Translations under genes and position numbers: made by a program
Origin: Lactobacillales bacterium
GTDB taxonomy: Bacteria > Bacillota > Bacilli > Lactobacillales > Streptococcaceae
Direction of reading: 5' to 3'
DNA length: 64,000 bases
Assembly: GCA_031261705.1 (NCBI GenBank)
Contig: JAISJD010000030.1
Span: 1-64,000 of the forward strand
The notes under the pieces: model-generated
What the model was told of the DNA's origin: nothing
Seen by the model: the letters and a program-made list of their open reading frames with translations, nothing else
The model's database searches: none
Part shown: positions 18,930-28,703 of the stretch, piece by piece
Position numbering within the stretch: the first letter of the stretch is position 1
Layout of the letters: every line of letters begins with the position of its first letter

Positions 18930-20147
18930 ATGGTGCGATTTATTCATACAGCGGATTTACATATGGACCGCGCATTTGAAGGGATTCAACCTAAAAATCA
19001 AGAATTTGGAAACCTACTTGAGAAAGCAAAGAGAAAATTAATTGAAAATATTGCCACAGTTGCGATTGAGGAACAAGTGGATTTTGTTATTTTAGCAGGA
19101 GATACTTTTCATCAGCCACATTCCTCTATGAGTTTCCAACGGGTGTTGAACGCACAGTTTGAACGATTACAAGAGCAGAAAATTGCGGTATTTATGAATT
19201 TTGGCAATCATGATTATTATGAACCCAATCGTTATTGGTATGACGTGCCAGAAAATGTTCATTTATTTATCAACGAAGCGGTGGAAACTGTCCCATTCGT
19301 GACGAAAAATCAGGAAAAGGTAGCCATTTCAAGTTTTAGCTATAATCATCGTTGGCTTAATGAAGAAAAGGTACTGGAATTTCCAGCGAAAAATATGCTA
19401 GAAACAGATTTTCAAGTGGGAATTTACCATGGAGAAGCTGGAAATATCACACAGAGTGGACAAAGCTATGCACCGTTTTCTGTAACGCAAATGCAGGCAA
19501 AAAACTATGATTACTGGGCGCTAGGACATATCCATGTACCGACCGATATGTCAGGAGATAAACGGGTGCAGTATTCTGGCACGCCGCAAGGACACACACG
19601 TAAGGAAACGCAAATTGGTGGCGTGTTACTTGTTGAGCTGACAAAAACGAGTTTTGAAACGAATTTTATTCCTGTCGCCGAGGTTTCTTGGGTACGGGAA
19701 GAAATTTCATTAAAGGATATTGAAAATCTCTCTTCCGCTTTAGCAAAGCTCAGACAAGTGGTGAAGCGAAAAATCGAGGAAACGGATAAGTTAGTCCTAT
19801 TACAGCTTGACCTGTTTGATGTGGCTCAATTTGGCAGTGACTTCGTTCAAAAAGTGGAGGAAGGGGAGCTTGCAGATGAGCTTGAACAGCTCTTTCCAAC
19901 TCGTTTACAAATCAGCAAAATAAAGCTGAAAGGCACGACCTCGGAGGAAGAAAAAATTGTTCTTCCAGTGAATCGTCAAACGGTCGAGGAGAACTTGAGA
20001 AAATTAGCCGATGATTTTGAGGGGAATCCACAGTTTCTGCCACTTTTTGAGAAAATGGAATTAAACATTGATGAAGAATGGAAAGCTAGTGTGTTAGAAC
20101 AAGTAAAAGAGAGTTTCTTTGATAAATTTGAAGTAGAGGAGGGGTGA
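18930..20147 (+). CDS. yhaO: SbcD-like metallophosphoesterase YhaO
   Basis: 405-residue calcineurin-type phosphoesterase of the SbcD/Mre11 group, thought to act as a DNA nuclease with its SMC-like partner encoded next. Metal-binding motifs in order: HTADLHMD, ILAGDTFH, FGNHDYY and GHIHVP. I choose ATG 18930 (MVRFIHTADLH) with GGGAG 8 bp before it; the frame is open back to a TTG at 18915. The next gene starts at its stop. yhaO-yhaN-yhaM is the gene order known from Bacillus subtilis. Confidence 0.92.
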   Translation: MVRFIHTADLHMDRAFEGIQPKNQEFGNLLEKAKRKLIENIATVAIEEQVDFVILAGDTFHQPHSSMSFQRVLNAQFERLQEQKIAVFMNFGNHDYYEPNRYWYDVPENVHLFINEAVETVPFVTKNQEKVAISSFSYNHRWLNEEKVLEFPAKNMLETDFQVGIYHGEAGNITQSGQSYAPFSVTQMQAKNYDYWALGHIHVPTDMSGDKRVQYSGTPQGHTRKETQIGGVLLVELTKTSFETNFIPVAEVSWVREEISLKDIENLSSALAKLRQVVKRKIEETDKLVLLQLDLFDVAQFGSDFVQKVEEGELADELEQLFPTRLQISKIKLKGTTSEEEKIVLPVNRQTVEENLRKLADDFEGNPQFLPLFEKMELNIDEEWKASVLEQVKESFFDKFEVEEG

Positions 20148-20149
20148 GC

Positions 20150-22882
20150 GTGAAACTTTTAAAAGCTGAAATTACAGGTTTTGGGAAATTTGAAAACCAA
20201 GAGTTTGTTTTTATAGAGGGAAACCAATTGATTTTTGGAGAAAATGAAGCAGGAAAATCCACCCTTTATAATTTCATCAAATATTTATTGTTTGGTTTTG
20301 AAAATGGTGGGAAATCTAATCGTGACTTTAAACCTCTTTCTAGTAAGCGATATGGTGGCACGCTTTGGTTTCAAACGGAGGAATATCAAGAGGTTGTCTT
20401 GACTCGTTACAATAATCAAGTGAACGGTGTGAAGAAAAATACCCCTCAAGTGACTATTTCAGACACTGGAGAAACTGGAACTGCAGAATTGCTAGATAGA
20501 TTGTTAGGAACCCTAAATAAAGAATTATTTACTAATGTGTTTACTTTTCAACAGGAGCAGCTAAACGAGCTAAAAGGGCTGACGAGTGAAGAATTGGAGA
20601 AAAGCTTGTTTTCGATTGCTTCGACGGGCTCCCAACAGCTTTTTGAACAAAAGAAAAACTTTCTGAAAACGGCGAATGCCCTCTACACGCCGAAAGCGAA
20701 GCAAAAAGAGCTGAATCAAAAAATGATGGAATTAACCTCACTAGAGCAGATGATTCAAGAAAAAGTAGCTCACGAGGAAGAATTTCAACAGATTTTGGAA
20801 AGCTTTGAACAAACGCAAAAGCAAACGACTGAAAAGCAAAAAGAGTATGATGTATTATTTAAACAAAAGGAAGAGCTGCGTAAGAAATACGAGAATCTTG
20901 AAAACTATCAAGCTTGGGTAGTTGCCTCAGAAAAAGCCAAAACAGTTGAATTATTGACGAATGAGGACGTTCGTAAGCTAGAAATGGTTCAACGGCAAGC
21001 GCAAAAATTTAAAGAAGATAAAAGCCATTTTAATGTGGAACGTGAGCGAGCATTAGAAAAAGAAGTTGGTGGTAGAACAAAAGAATTTGAGTTTTATCAA
21101 GCTAATAAATTAGCGATTGATGAATTAGCGAGTCAATCGTTAGAAGTTGTAAAGCTCTCTCAACATGCAAAAAATGTTCAAGAAAATTTAGCAGAAAATC
21201 AAAAAATTCTCCAAAACTTGTCTGAAAAATGGGGCTGGAATGTGTCACTCCCACCAACTAAGCTAGATGTGGAGAAGAAAATCTGGTTAGAAGAACAACA
21301 AAAGCGTGCGCAAAGGTTGGAAAATGATTTTACCTACGATGAAAGACATTATGCAACTCTTGAAGAACAAGAACGCTCTGTTAATCAAAAAATAAAAAAT
21401 TTACAAGCAGACTATCCACAAATTACCGAGCCTAGAAGTGCGCAAAAAAGTTCGGGTATGCCGCCAGTTGTGCCTGCTCTGGTAGCTTTGGTGCTTGCAG
21501 TTCTCATGTTTTTCTTAACGGCTAGTCCAACCAAATTTATTTTACCAATCATCGTGTTAGTTTGTGGCGTGCTTGGTACACTGGTGCTGAATCAAGGAAA
21601 ACGTTCGTCAATTCCAGAAAATGTTGCTAGAAAATTTGAAGATTTACTTCAAAGACAAAAAGAGTATATAAAGTCTATTGAAGAATGCCAAGAAAACATG
21701 AGTGAAATTGATGAAGAACGCCAAATCATTGATGATAAAATGGTGGAATTTGTGGAGGAAACTCATCTAGGACGAATGGATAAAGTTTCAACGATTTTAC
21801 ATTCTTCCTCTGATATTGAGCTATTCCATCAAAAATTAGTACAGGTAGGAAATCAACAGACAGAAATGCAAAAAGTGGAACAAGCATTGAGTGTTTTCCA
21901 ACAAAAATTAGTGTTGGTAAAAGACTGGGTACCGCTACAAAATAAGACGGTTGAGGAACAATTCAAGGCAGTAGATGTGTTTAAGGAACGAATGACCGAT
22001 AAGCAGCTAGAGCAAAAGGATTGGAACTCTGCGGATTTAACCAAGCGTATTCAGGAAGTAAATGACGGGCAACAAAAGTTTCTGATAGAAATTCAACCAA
22101 TCTTGGCACAGTATAAGCTAGAAAATATTGCAGAAATTCAAGCATTTTTAGAAAAAAATAAAGAAAATATGCAAACAAAAGAGGAAGAAAAGCGATTACG
22201 TACATTGATTACAGGGGTCTTTGATTTATCTGAAAAGGTACAAACGACGACTATTGAAGAAAACTATGTAAAAGTTGCGAGCCACTTAGAACTTCTACAA
22301 AAAGAGTTAAATGAGTTGAACTATCAGGAAGCCAATGCTCGAAGTGAGCGTGACCGTGTACTTGGGGATGGAACTTTGGATGATTTGTACCAAAAACAAG
22401 CCAATGTGAAAGATGAAATCAAAGAATTAGCAGCAGTTTGGACGAGCCAAATGGCGTTAAGTCAGCTGATGGATGATTTAATCAATGAAATGAGCGACCA
22501 AACCTTACCACAGCTACTTGAAAATGCGTCGAATTATTTTTCAATTTTAACAAAGGGACGTTATAGAGAGATTGTCGAGGAAGAAGAAATACTTCATTTA
22601 ATTGATGAAAAGGGTGTAGATTTCCGAGTGCTAGATGTATCAACGGGAACCAAAGACCAGCTCATTATGGCGCTTCGACTAGGTTTTATATCCAATCAAG
22701 CGAAAAACTTATCGCCAATTATTGTGGATGACGGTTGGCTTCATTATGATTCGAGAAGAAAAGAACAATTAGCACAGGTCTTGGTAGAATTTGGAAAGAA
22801 ACAGCAGGTCATTGTTTTATCGAGTGACGAGCAAATGGGAAACTATTACCAAGAATATCAACAAACTGTTGTAAATTTATAA
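20150..22882 (+). CDS. yhaN: SbcC-like ATPase YhaN with central membrane hairpin
   Basis: 910-residue SMC/Rad50-like ATPase. The N-terminal Walker A is FGENEAGKST, followed by long coiled coils (about 180-420 and 490-780). In the middle (about residues 440-482) there are two adjacent hydrophobic helices (PPVVPALVALVLAVLMFF and FILPIIVLVCGVLGTLVL) instead of the CxxC zinc hook of Rad50. The C-terminus has an ABC-like signature STGTKDQL and Walker B IIVDDGW. I choose GTG 20150, with AGGAGGGG 5-6 bp before it; GTG 20144 is in frame but too close to that site. It overlaps or abuts yhaO and should form a complex with it, tied to the membrane by the hairpin. Confidence 0.9.
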   Translation: MKLLKAEITGFGKFENQEFVFIEGNQLIFGENEAGKSTLYNFIKYLLFGFENGGKSNRDFKPLSSKRYGGTLWFQTEEYQEVVLTRYNNQVNGVKKNTPQVTISDTGETGTAELLDRLLGTLNKELFTNVFTFQQEQLNELKGLTSEELEKSLFSIASTGSQQLFEQKKNFLKTANALYTPKAKQKELNQKMMELTSLEQMIQEKVAHEEEFQQILESFEQTQKQTTEKQKEYDVLFKQKEELRKKYENLENYQAWVVASEKAKTVELLTNEDVRKLEMVQRQAQKFKEDKSHFNVERERALEKEVGGRTKEFEFYQANKLAIDELASQSLEVVKLSQHAKNVQENLAENQKILQNLSEKWGWNVSLPPTKLDVEKKIWLEEQQKRAQRLENDFTYDERHYATLEEQERSVNQKIKNLQADYPQITEPRSAQKSSGMPPVVPALVALVLAVLMFFLTASPTKFILPIIVLVCGVLGTLVLNQGKRSSIPENVARKFEDLLQRQKEYIKSIEECQENMSEIDEERQIIDDKMVEFVEETHLGRMDKVSTILHSSSDIELFHQKLVQVGNQQTEMQKVEQALSVFQQKLVLVKDWVPLQNKTVEEQFKAVDVFKERMTDKQLEQKDWNSADLTKRIQEVNDGQQKFLIEIQPILAQYKLENIAEIQAFLEKNKENMQTKEEEKRLRTLITGVFDLSEKVQTTTIEENYVKVASHLELLQKELNELNYQEANARSERDRVLGDGTLDDLYQKQANVKDEIKELAAVWTSQMALSQLMDDLINEMSDQTLPQLLENASNYFSILTKGRYREIVEEEEILHLIDEKGVDFRVLDVSTGTKDQLIMALRLGFISNQAKNLSPIIVDDGWLHYDSRRKEQLAQVLVEFGKKQQVIVLSSDEQMGNYYQEYQQTVVNL

Positions 22883-22900
22883 GAGGGGAATGGAGAATCA

Positions 22901-23851
22901 GTGAAAAAAATAAAAGAAATCGGGATTGATGAACAATTTGAAACATTTGTCCTCATCAAAAGTGCGGATGTACGCACGGCGAGAAATGGAAAACAATATC
23001 AAGCTTTTACTTTTAGAGATGATAGTGGAGAAATTGACGGAAAGCTTTGGGATGCCAATGAAAAATCTATCCGTGACTTTATACCTGGAAAAGTGGTCTA
23101 CATGCGTGGGAAAAAGGAATTGTATCAAGGAATGCCACAAGTGAATCAAATTTCACTTCGCTTGGCAACGGCGGAAGAACCAAGTGATCCTGAATTGTAT
23201 AAGGAACAACCGCCAGTAGCGAAAAAAGTTTTGGTAGAAGAAATCAACCAAACGATTTTTGAAATTACGAATGCGCATTGGAACCGAATTGTTCGTTTCC
23301 TTATGACAAAATATCAAGACAAGTTCTTTGAATATCCAGCCGCAAAATCAAACCACCATGCGTTTGAAACGGGCTTGGCGTTCCACACCGTTTCTATGTT
23401 ACGTCTGGCAAAATCCATGGTGAGTGAATATCCACAATTAAATGGGTCACTTCTTTATGCGGGAGTAATTCTGCATGATTTAGCGAAAGTGATTGAATTA
23501 ACCGGCCCAGTTGGAACAGAATATACATTAGCTGGAAACTTAGTCGGACATATTGCCTTGATTGATGAAGAGATTACGAAAGCTGCTTTACAGCTGAAAA
23601 TTGATGATACAGATGAGGATATGATTCTATTACGCCATATGGTTTTAGCACATCACGGCTTGCTTGAATATGGTTCGCCTGTTCGTCCAAAAATTATGGA
23701 GGCAGAAATGTTACATCATATTGATAATATTGATGCAACGATGCAAATGTTGACAACGGCACTTGCTCAAGTTGGACCTGGAGAATATACGCCACGTGTC
23801 TTTGGCTTGGATAATCGTAACTTTTATAAACCTAGTTTTGATAAGGAATAA
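22901..23851 (+). CDS. yhaM: 3'-5' exoribonuclease YhaM
   Basis: 316 residues. An N-terminal OB-fold nucleic-acid domain (about 15-95) is followed by an HD phosphohydrolase domain with HHAFETGLAFH, LHDLAKV and the later AHHGLLEYG, which supply the metal ligands. YhaM-type enzymes trim RNA (and some DNA) from 3' ends; in lactic cocci the family (also called CbfA/CbfI) takes part in mRNA decay. The start is GTG 22901 behind GGGGAATGGAG. It is the third gene of the yhaO operon. Confidence 0.94.
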   Translation: MKKIKEIGIDEQFETFVLIKSADVRTARNGKQYQAFTFRDDSGEIDGKLWDANEKSIRDFIPGKVVYMRGKKELYQGMPQVNQISLRLATAEEPSDPELYKEQPPVAKKVLVEEINQTIFEITNAHWNRIVRFLMTKYQDKFFEYPAAKSNHHAFETGLAFHTVSMLRLAKSMVSEYPQLNGSLLYAGVILHDLAKVIELTGPVGTEYTLAGNLVGHIALIDEEITKAALQLKIDDTDEDMILLRHMVLAHHGLLEYGSPVRPKIMEAEMLHHIDNIDATMQMLTTALAQVGPGEYTPRVFGLDNRNFYKPSFDKE

Positions 23852-23856
23852 AGAAA

Positions 23857-23891
23857 GAGAACTCAGAATTTTTTCTGGGTTCTCTCCTTTT
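23857..23891. terminator. Bidirectional terminator between yhaM and lacD
   Basis: GAGAACTCAGAA (23857-23868) pairs with TTCTGGGTTCTC (23873-23884) and is followed by CTTTTT on the plus strand. A-rich sequence on the left gives a T-run for the leftward lacD transcript. It separates two converging units. Confidence 0.8.
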
Positions 23892-24877
23892 TACATAGAT
23901 ATTTTATCAAACCAAGGCGTAGCTGTTTGTTTTAAAAGCTGATTGAGCGATTGGATATTTTCTTTCCCAACGGTTTGTAACCATTCTCTAGCGGCTTGTT
24001 CTCCGTCTTTTGCGAAAGGCTTGATTCCATTTTTCCAAGTTGCTCGTCCACATAGCACGCCGTTAAAGGTTGAACCGGCTTCTTTTGCTAGTAGAAGCGT
24101 TTTTTGGAAGAGCTTGGCACTCACGCCCGCACTTAAAAAGATGAACGGTAATTCAGTGGCGTCACTTTGTTCTTTAAACCATTGTTTTGCTTCCTCTTGT
24201 GTAAAGATAGGGTCATTTCCGTAGCCTTCCACAAAGTTCATATTCACTGGGACTTCCACTTTTAATACGTCTACATTATAGCGTGGGTTAGAAAATTCTT
24301 TCATCATATCAATAACCTTATGCGGCTTTAATTTTGCATATTCTTTGCTATTATTGTCGTCAATTTCTGCATCGTAAGAAAGTAGCTCTAGGAAAAATGG
24401 TAAGTCCTCTGCCACACATTCAGAGCCGATTCGCTCGATAAACGCATGTTTTCTTTGATTAATTTCTTCTGCCTCATCCACATCATAGTAGAGTAAAAAT
24501 TTTACGCCGTCTGCTCCGACCTCTTTCAAACGTTTCACCGACCACACGTGTAGTAAATCAGGCAATCTTCCAATTTCATTTGCATCATAGCCTGTTTTTT
24601 CATACGCAAGAAGTAAGCCTGCTTGCTCCGCTTTCATCTCTGAAGCAGGTAGTCCATATTCTGGATCTAAAAGAATGGAAGAAGCGTAAGGCGTTAATTC
24701 TTCTGAAATGAGTTCCTTGAATTGAATCAATTCCGCTACACCTGTTTGTTTTTCACTTTCACTTGCAATCATTTTTTCTAGCGAACCTCGTTGGTCGATA
24801 GCTAGGGCGGCGATGACACCGTCCTCATTAGATAATTTTTTTAATGCAGTTAATTTATTTTGACTTAATATTTTCAC
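23891..24877 (-). CDS. lacD: Tagatose 1,6-diphosphate aldolase (LacD type)
   Basis: 328-residue class I aldolase that cleaves tagatose 1,6-bisphosphate (and often other ketohexose bisphosphates) to dihydroxyacetone phosphate and glyceraldehyde 3-phosphate. [38 protein letters not shown] with the region of the Schiff-base lysine, and LKVEVPVN are LacD signatures. The start is GTG (24877) behind GAGGG. It is the last gene of a leftward operon kinase-EIIBC-EIIA-aldolase, whose end is the shared terminator. lacA/lacB isomerase genes are absent, so lactose/galactose 6-phosphate is not the obvious source. Confidence 0.9.
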   Translation of the reverse strand: MKILSQNKLTALKKLSNEDGVIAALAIDQRGSLEKMIASESEKQTGVAELIQFKELISEELTPYASSILLDPEYGLPASEMKAEQAGLLLAYEKTGYDANEIGRLPDLLHVWSVKRLKEVGADGVKFLLYYDVDEAEEINQRKHAFIERIGSECVAEDLPFFLELLSYDAEIDDNNSKEYAKLKPHKVIDMMKEFSNPRYNVDVLKVEVPVNMNFVEGYGNDPIFTQEEAKQWFKEQSDATELPFIFLSAGVSAKLFQKTLLLAKEAGSTFNGVLCGRATWKNGIKPFAKDGEQAAREWLQTVGKENIQSLNQLLKQTATPWFDKISM

Positions 24878-24887
24878 TTATTTTCCC

Positions 24888-25343
24888 TCACTCGTTTTCT
24901 AAGATTCTATTGATATAATTTGTTATTTCATCTGCGGAAGTTAATGTTTGTAGTTTTTCTTTAAATTCAGCTTTCATCAATTGTCTAGCAATCGTTGATA
25001 ATAATTTTAGGTGGGTGGTGCCCGTTTCTGAATCTGGAATAAGTAAAGCGATAATTACATTGATTGGTTTACCGTCTAAGCTATCCCATTCCACACTAGC
25101 TGTTGTTTTCACGATAAGAATACTTGCTTCTTTGATTTCACTATTTTTCGCATGTGGAATAGAAAAACCGTCCATCATTCCAGTAGTTCCCTCAGTTTCT
25201 CTTAGTAGAAAACTTGAATAGACGGGTTCCACAGCGGAGCTAATTCCTAACTCGTGAGCTTTTTCTGATAAAAATTTCAAAGCTTCTTCTTTACTTGTCA
25301 ATGGTTCATCTACGAACACATAGTTTTGATTGATTAATGTCAT
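24888..25343 (-). CDS. PTS EIIA component, fructose type
   Basis: 151-residue cytosolic phosphocarrier of the fructose/mannitol EIIA family. His64 in DGFSIPHAKN is the phosphorylation site. It passes phosphate from HPr to the EIIB domain of the EIIBC protein coded just before it. The ATG follows GGGAGAGGGAG. Here EIIA is a separate polypeptide, not fused to EIIBC as in some FruA proteins. Confidence 0.93.
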   Translation of the reverse strand: MTLINQNYVFVDEPLTSKEEALKFLSEKAHELGISSAVEPVYSSFLLRETEGTTGMMDGFSIPHAKNSEIKEASILIVKTTASVEWDSLDGKPINVIIALLIPDSETGTTHLKLLSTIARQLMKAEFKEKLQTLTSADEITNYINRILENE

Positions 25344-25370
25344 AATTTTTCTCCCTCTCCCCCATTTTAT

Positions 25371-26783
25371 TTAAGCAACTTCTTTTTCCATTTTTTCCAC
25401 ACGATGTTTTTGGATAAATCCAAGAATGATTCCGCCTGTAATGGAACCAGCAAGAATAGCTGTGACCCATAATAAACCGTGAGTAACAACAGGTAACACT
25501 AGGAAACCGCCATGTGGTGCGGGTACCTTTACCCCAAACATGTAAGTTAAAACAGCGGCAATAGAAGAACCTAACATCATTGTTGGCAACACGCGAAGTG
25601 GGTCTTTTGCGGCAAATGGAATCGCCCCCTCTGTAATATGTGTAGAGCCAAGAATGAAGTTTACTAATCCAGCATTTCTATCGCTTGAATCAAAATATTT
25701 CCCGAAAAATAGGACAGCAAAGCCTGTAATAAGTGGCGGTGCGATACATGCGGCGGAAACGCCTGCCATGAAGCTTGTATTTCCTTGGGCAAGAAGTGCC
25801 GTACCAGTTACATAAGCAGCTTTATTTACAGGACCTCCCATGTCAAAAGCAGACATACAACCGACAATCACGCCCAAAACTAAAGGATTAGAATGTTCAA
25901 ATCCTGCCAAGAAGTCCATCATACCTTGATTGATAGAGGACATTGGACCAGATAAAAGCACCATAAGTAGTCCAGTAATCGCCACACCAATAACAGGATA
26001 AAGGAAAATTGCTTTTAAGCCATCCAAAGATTTTGGTAAATTTTTGAAAACCTTAACCAGTAGTAAAACGAGATAACCCGCTAAGAAACCTGAAACGATT
26101 CCTCCAAGAAACCCTGTTCCTCCATTGCTAGCAACTAATCCGCCAACAAATCCTACCACTAAACCAGGGCGTTTGGCGATACCCTCTGCAATATAAGCTG
26201 AAAGAATTGGGACCATCATGCCCATTGCTAGCCCACCGACATCTTTTAATGTGGCGGCAAATTGATTGTATTGTGCGCTATCTGGGTCAGCCGAATAAAT
26301 CCCCCATAAGAAAGAGATAGCGATTAATACCCCACCACTGACGACAAACGGTAGCATGTGTGAAACACCATTCATCAAGTTTTTATAAATGCTATGCCCA
26401 ATTCCTGAAATTTCGCTTTCTTCCTTTTCGAGAGTGTCAACATCGACATCTTTTACGCCACCGAGGATTTTTCCTTTTCCAGCAAGGGCGTCTTCAATCA
26501 ATTGTTTTGCATCTTTGATTCCTTTACCAACGGGAACGTCAATGACTCGTTTTCCTGCAAAACGTTCGGCATGAACATCCTTATCTGCGGCAATAATAAT
26601 TGCCTCCGCCTCTGCTATTTCTGTTGGTGAAAGCTCGTTTTCTATCCCCACTTGCCCGTGTGTTTCTACCTTAATCGTAATTCCCTTTTCCTTTGCTGCT
26701 TGCTCTAGCGCTTCCTGTGCCATATAAGTGTGAGCAATTCCTGTCGGACAACCTGTTGCGGCAACCAATTGATACTTTGTCAT
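25371..26783 (-). CDS. PTS EIIBC component, fructose family
   Basis: 470 residues: an N-terminal EIIB domain with Cys12 in ATGCPTGIAHTYMA (phosphorylation site), a linker at about 100-125, then a membrane EIIC domain with about eight to ten hydrophobic segments and the motif FMAGVSAACIAPPL. It imports a ketohexose and phosphorylates it on C1. I set the start at 26783, because AAGGAAG lies 8 bp before it; the frame is open six codons further. It sits between the kinase gene and EIIA. Fructose and tagatose both fit; the LacD partner favours tagatose or mixed use. Confidence 0.92.
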   Translation of the reverse strand: MTKYQLVAATGCPTGIAHTYMAQEALEQAAKEKGITIKVETHGQVGIENELSPTEIAEAEAIIIAADKDVHAERFAGKRVIDVPVGKGIKDAKQLIEDALAGKGKILGGVKDVDVDTLEKEESEISGIGHSIYKNLMNGVSHMLPFVVSGGVLIAISFLWGIYSADPDSAQYNQFAATLKDVGGLAMGMMVPILSAYIAEGIAKRPGLVVGFVGGLVASNGGTGFLGGIVSGFLAGYLVLLLVKVFKNLPKSLDGLKAIFLYPVIGVAITGLLMVLLSGPMSSINQGMMDFLAGFEHSNPLVLGVIVGCMSAFDMGGPVNKAAYVTGTALLAQGNTSFMAGVSAACIAPPLITGFAVLFFGKYFDSSDRNAGLVNFILGSTHITEGAIPFAAKDPLRVLPTMMLGSSIAAVLTYMFGVKVPAPHGGFLVLPVVTHGLLWVTAILAGSITGGIILGFIQKHRVEKMEKEVA

Positions 26784-26819
26784 TTCCATTCTTCCTTTCA
26801 TGATGAGCTAAGAGTAATG

Positions 26820-27776
26820 TTACATACCACCTTGCAAGTGTGGCTCTTTTTCCAATTGTTTTATGGTTATTTGTTCCTTTAAAGCTTCTAAGTCGCTAAA
26901 ATCTGTTAAACCTTTACGAAAAGCAGTCGAACTTCCTGCGGCAATACTATTTTTCAATGTTTCTTCTAGGGGTTCTCCCAAAATATTTCCCTTTATGAAA
27001 GTTCCTAGCAATGTGTCCCCAGCACAAGCAGTATTTACAACTTTCCCTTTCGGAGCATTTCCATAAAGAAGTGTTTCCTTATCTGCATAAATACAACCTT
27101 TATCACCCAAAGATAGTAAAATTCTTTGAGCGCCCTTATTTAAAAGCTCTTTGAGGTATTTTGGCATTTCCTCAAATGAAATCTCTTTTTGTCCAAACCA
27201 GTCGGCTAACTCGTCCTCATTTGGCTTGAGTAAATAAGGCTGATACGGTAAGCAATCCATGACACTTTGATAACTACTATCCAAAATGAGATGGAAGTGT
27301 TGTTCTTTGGCAAGTTTACTTAACTCGACTAAAATGGTTTCTGAGACACCCTGTGGTAAACTCCCCGAAACACAGAGAAATGCTCCTTTTTCAATGCCTT
27401 TCACAACAGTCAAAAGTTTTTCAATCTCATTCTCAGGAATTACAGGGCCTTTATTTACCAGCTTGTACTCGGTTTGTTCTTCATTCACTTGAGTAAATAC
27501 GTTGATTCTCGTCATTCCGGGAACTTGAATAAAATTTGTTTGAATACCAGTGCATTTTAAGGTGTTCTCGATATATTTTCCTGTGAATCCCCCGCTAAAC
27601 CCAATTGCCGTATTTTCTTGTCCTAGTTTTTTTAGAATGAGGGAAACGTTCACTCCTTTTCCGTTTGCTTGTATCTCATCGTCTATCGTACGATTTACAA
27701 CTTTTGGATATAAGGTATCGGTTTCTATAAAAAGGTCAATTGCTAAATTCATGGTACATGTGTAAATAGTTGTCAT
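26820..27776 (-). CDS. 1-phosphofructokinase / tagatose-phosphate kinase (FruK/LacC family)
   Basis: 318-residue PfkB-family sugar kinase. GKGVNVSLILKKLG and the C-terminal ACAGDTLLGTFI (catalytic Asp in AGD) are the two PfkB signatures. It should phosphorylate the ketohexose phosphate delivered by the PTS to a 1,6-bisphosphate. The start is at 27776, 8 bp after AAAGGAG; ten in-frame codons upstream are rejected. It is the first gene of the leftward operon, downstream of a cre site. FruK and LacC cannot be told apart by eye. Confidence 0.85.
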   Translation of the reverse strand: MTTIYTCTMNLAIDLFIETDTLYPKVVNRTIDDEIQANGKGVNVSLILKKLGQENTAIGFSGGFTGKYIENTLKCTGIQTNFIQVPGMTRINVFTQVNEEQTEYKLVNKGPVIPENEIEKLLTVVKGIEKGAFLCVSGSLPQGVSETILVELSKLAKEQHFHLILDSSYQSVMDCLPYQPYLLKPNEDELADWFGQKEISFEEMPKYLKELLNKGAQRILLSLGDKGCIYADKETLLYGNAPKGKVVNTACAGDTLLGTFIKGNILGEPLEETLKNSIAAGSSTAFRKGLTDFSDLEALKEQITIKQLEKEPHLQGGM

Positions 27777-27822
27777 TTTTTTACTCCTTTCCCCTACATT
27801 CCTCATTATGAGCGATTTTATT

Positions 27823-27836
27823 TGTAAATGTTTTCA
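27823..27836. promoter_or_regulatory. cre site (CcpA operator)
   Basis: TGTAAATGTTTTCA matches the cre consensus TGWAANCGNTNWCA at all but one position (T for C at position 7). It lies about 50 bp before the sugar kinase start and should subject the operon to carbon catabolite repression. Confidence 0.65.
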
Positions 27837-27870
27837 TAATTGATGGTTCAAGGTGAAAACTCTTACAATT

Positions 27871-27899
27871 TTGTTTAATCAGATGATAAATGTTATGAT
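27871..27899 (+). promoter_or_regulatory. Promoter of the RpiR-type regulator
   Basis: TTGTTT (27871-27876), 17 bp and TATGAT (27894-27899) lie 41 bp before the regulator start. Confidence 0.6.
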
Positions 27900-27940
27900 G
27901 AAAAACAATAAGAGTAGAAGAATAAAAGGGAGGGAGAAAT

Positions 27941-28690
27941 TTGGCTACGGAGAAGGCGTTAAGTGATTCAGAGAAATTTTTATGGGAGTATATTGAAAGT
28001 CATGTAGCGGAGATTCCAAATCTTTCAATCGTCAAGCTAAGTGAGCAAGCAAATGTTTCTACGGCAACGATTGTACGGACAATGAAGAAAAAAGGGTACG
28101 AGGGCTTTACCTCGTTTAAGCATCATTTAAAGGAACGTTCCAATGCAGCGGTGAATTTTTCAGGGGTGGAAAAGATTGATGCGGAAATTAAACAAGCAAT
28201 CTTAAAAAATGAACAGGAGGTTGTACGCACAATTAATCGTTTAGATAGTGGAACGATTGAGGACGCGATTCAAAAAATTAAGGCTTCGAGTCGAATTTTT
28301 ATCTTTGCTCGAGGGTTTTCAGAGCTGATAGCAGAAGAAATGAACGTCAAGTTTCAATTGTTAGATAAGTATAGCGAGAAGCATACAGACCCTAATATTA
28401 TCACTAGCATGAGTAAGAAAATTGATAAAAAGGATATTGTGGTGTTCATCTCACTTGGGGGAGAAACACCCGAACTTGTGACTGCGTTGAAAAATTGTTT
28501 GAAAAATGGAGTCAGCACCATTACGATTACCGCCAATGGAAATAGTCCTCTAGCAAGATTATCAGAAATTGTTTTTACTGGGTTTAAATCAGAGGGCTCC
28601 TATTTTCCAGAATATGAGGTACGTTCAAGATTGCCACTTTCAGTTATTGCTCGGATTTTGCTAGATTCCTATGCGATTCGGACGAATTAG
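27941..28690 (+). CDS. RpiR/MurR-family sugar-phosphate sensing regulator
   Basis: 249 residues: an RpiR-type helix-turn-helix (about 1-77, with LSEQANVSTATIVRTMKKKG) and a SIS sugar-phosphate-binding domain (about 105-230, with FARGFSELIAEEM and FISLGGETPELV). The start is TTG 27941 behind AGGGAGGGAG. It is divergent from the ketohexose operon and most likely controls it in response to a phosphosugar. Activator or repressor cannot be told. Confidence 0.88.
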   Translation: MATEKALSDSEKFLWEYIESHVAEIPNLSIVKLSEQANVSTATIVRTMKKKGYEGFTSFKHHLKERSNAAVNFSGVEKIDAEIKQAILKNEQEVVRTINRLDSGTIEDAIQKIKASSRIFIFARGFSELIAEEMNVKFQLLDKYSEKHTDPNIITSMSKKIDKKDIVVFISLGGETPELVTALKNCLKNGVSTITITANGNSPLARLSEIVFTGFKSEGSYFPEYEVRSRLPLSVIARILLDSYAIRTN

Positions 28691-28703
28691 AAAAACGGTT
28701 TTT

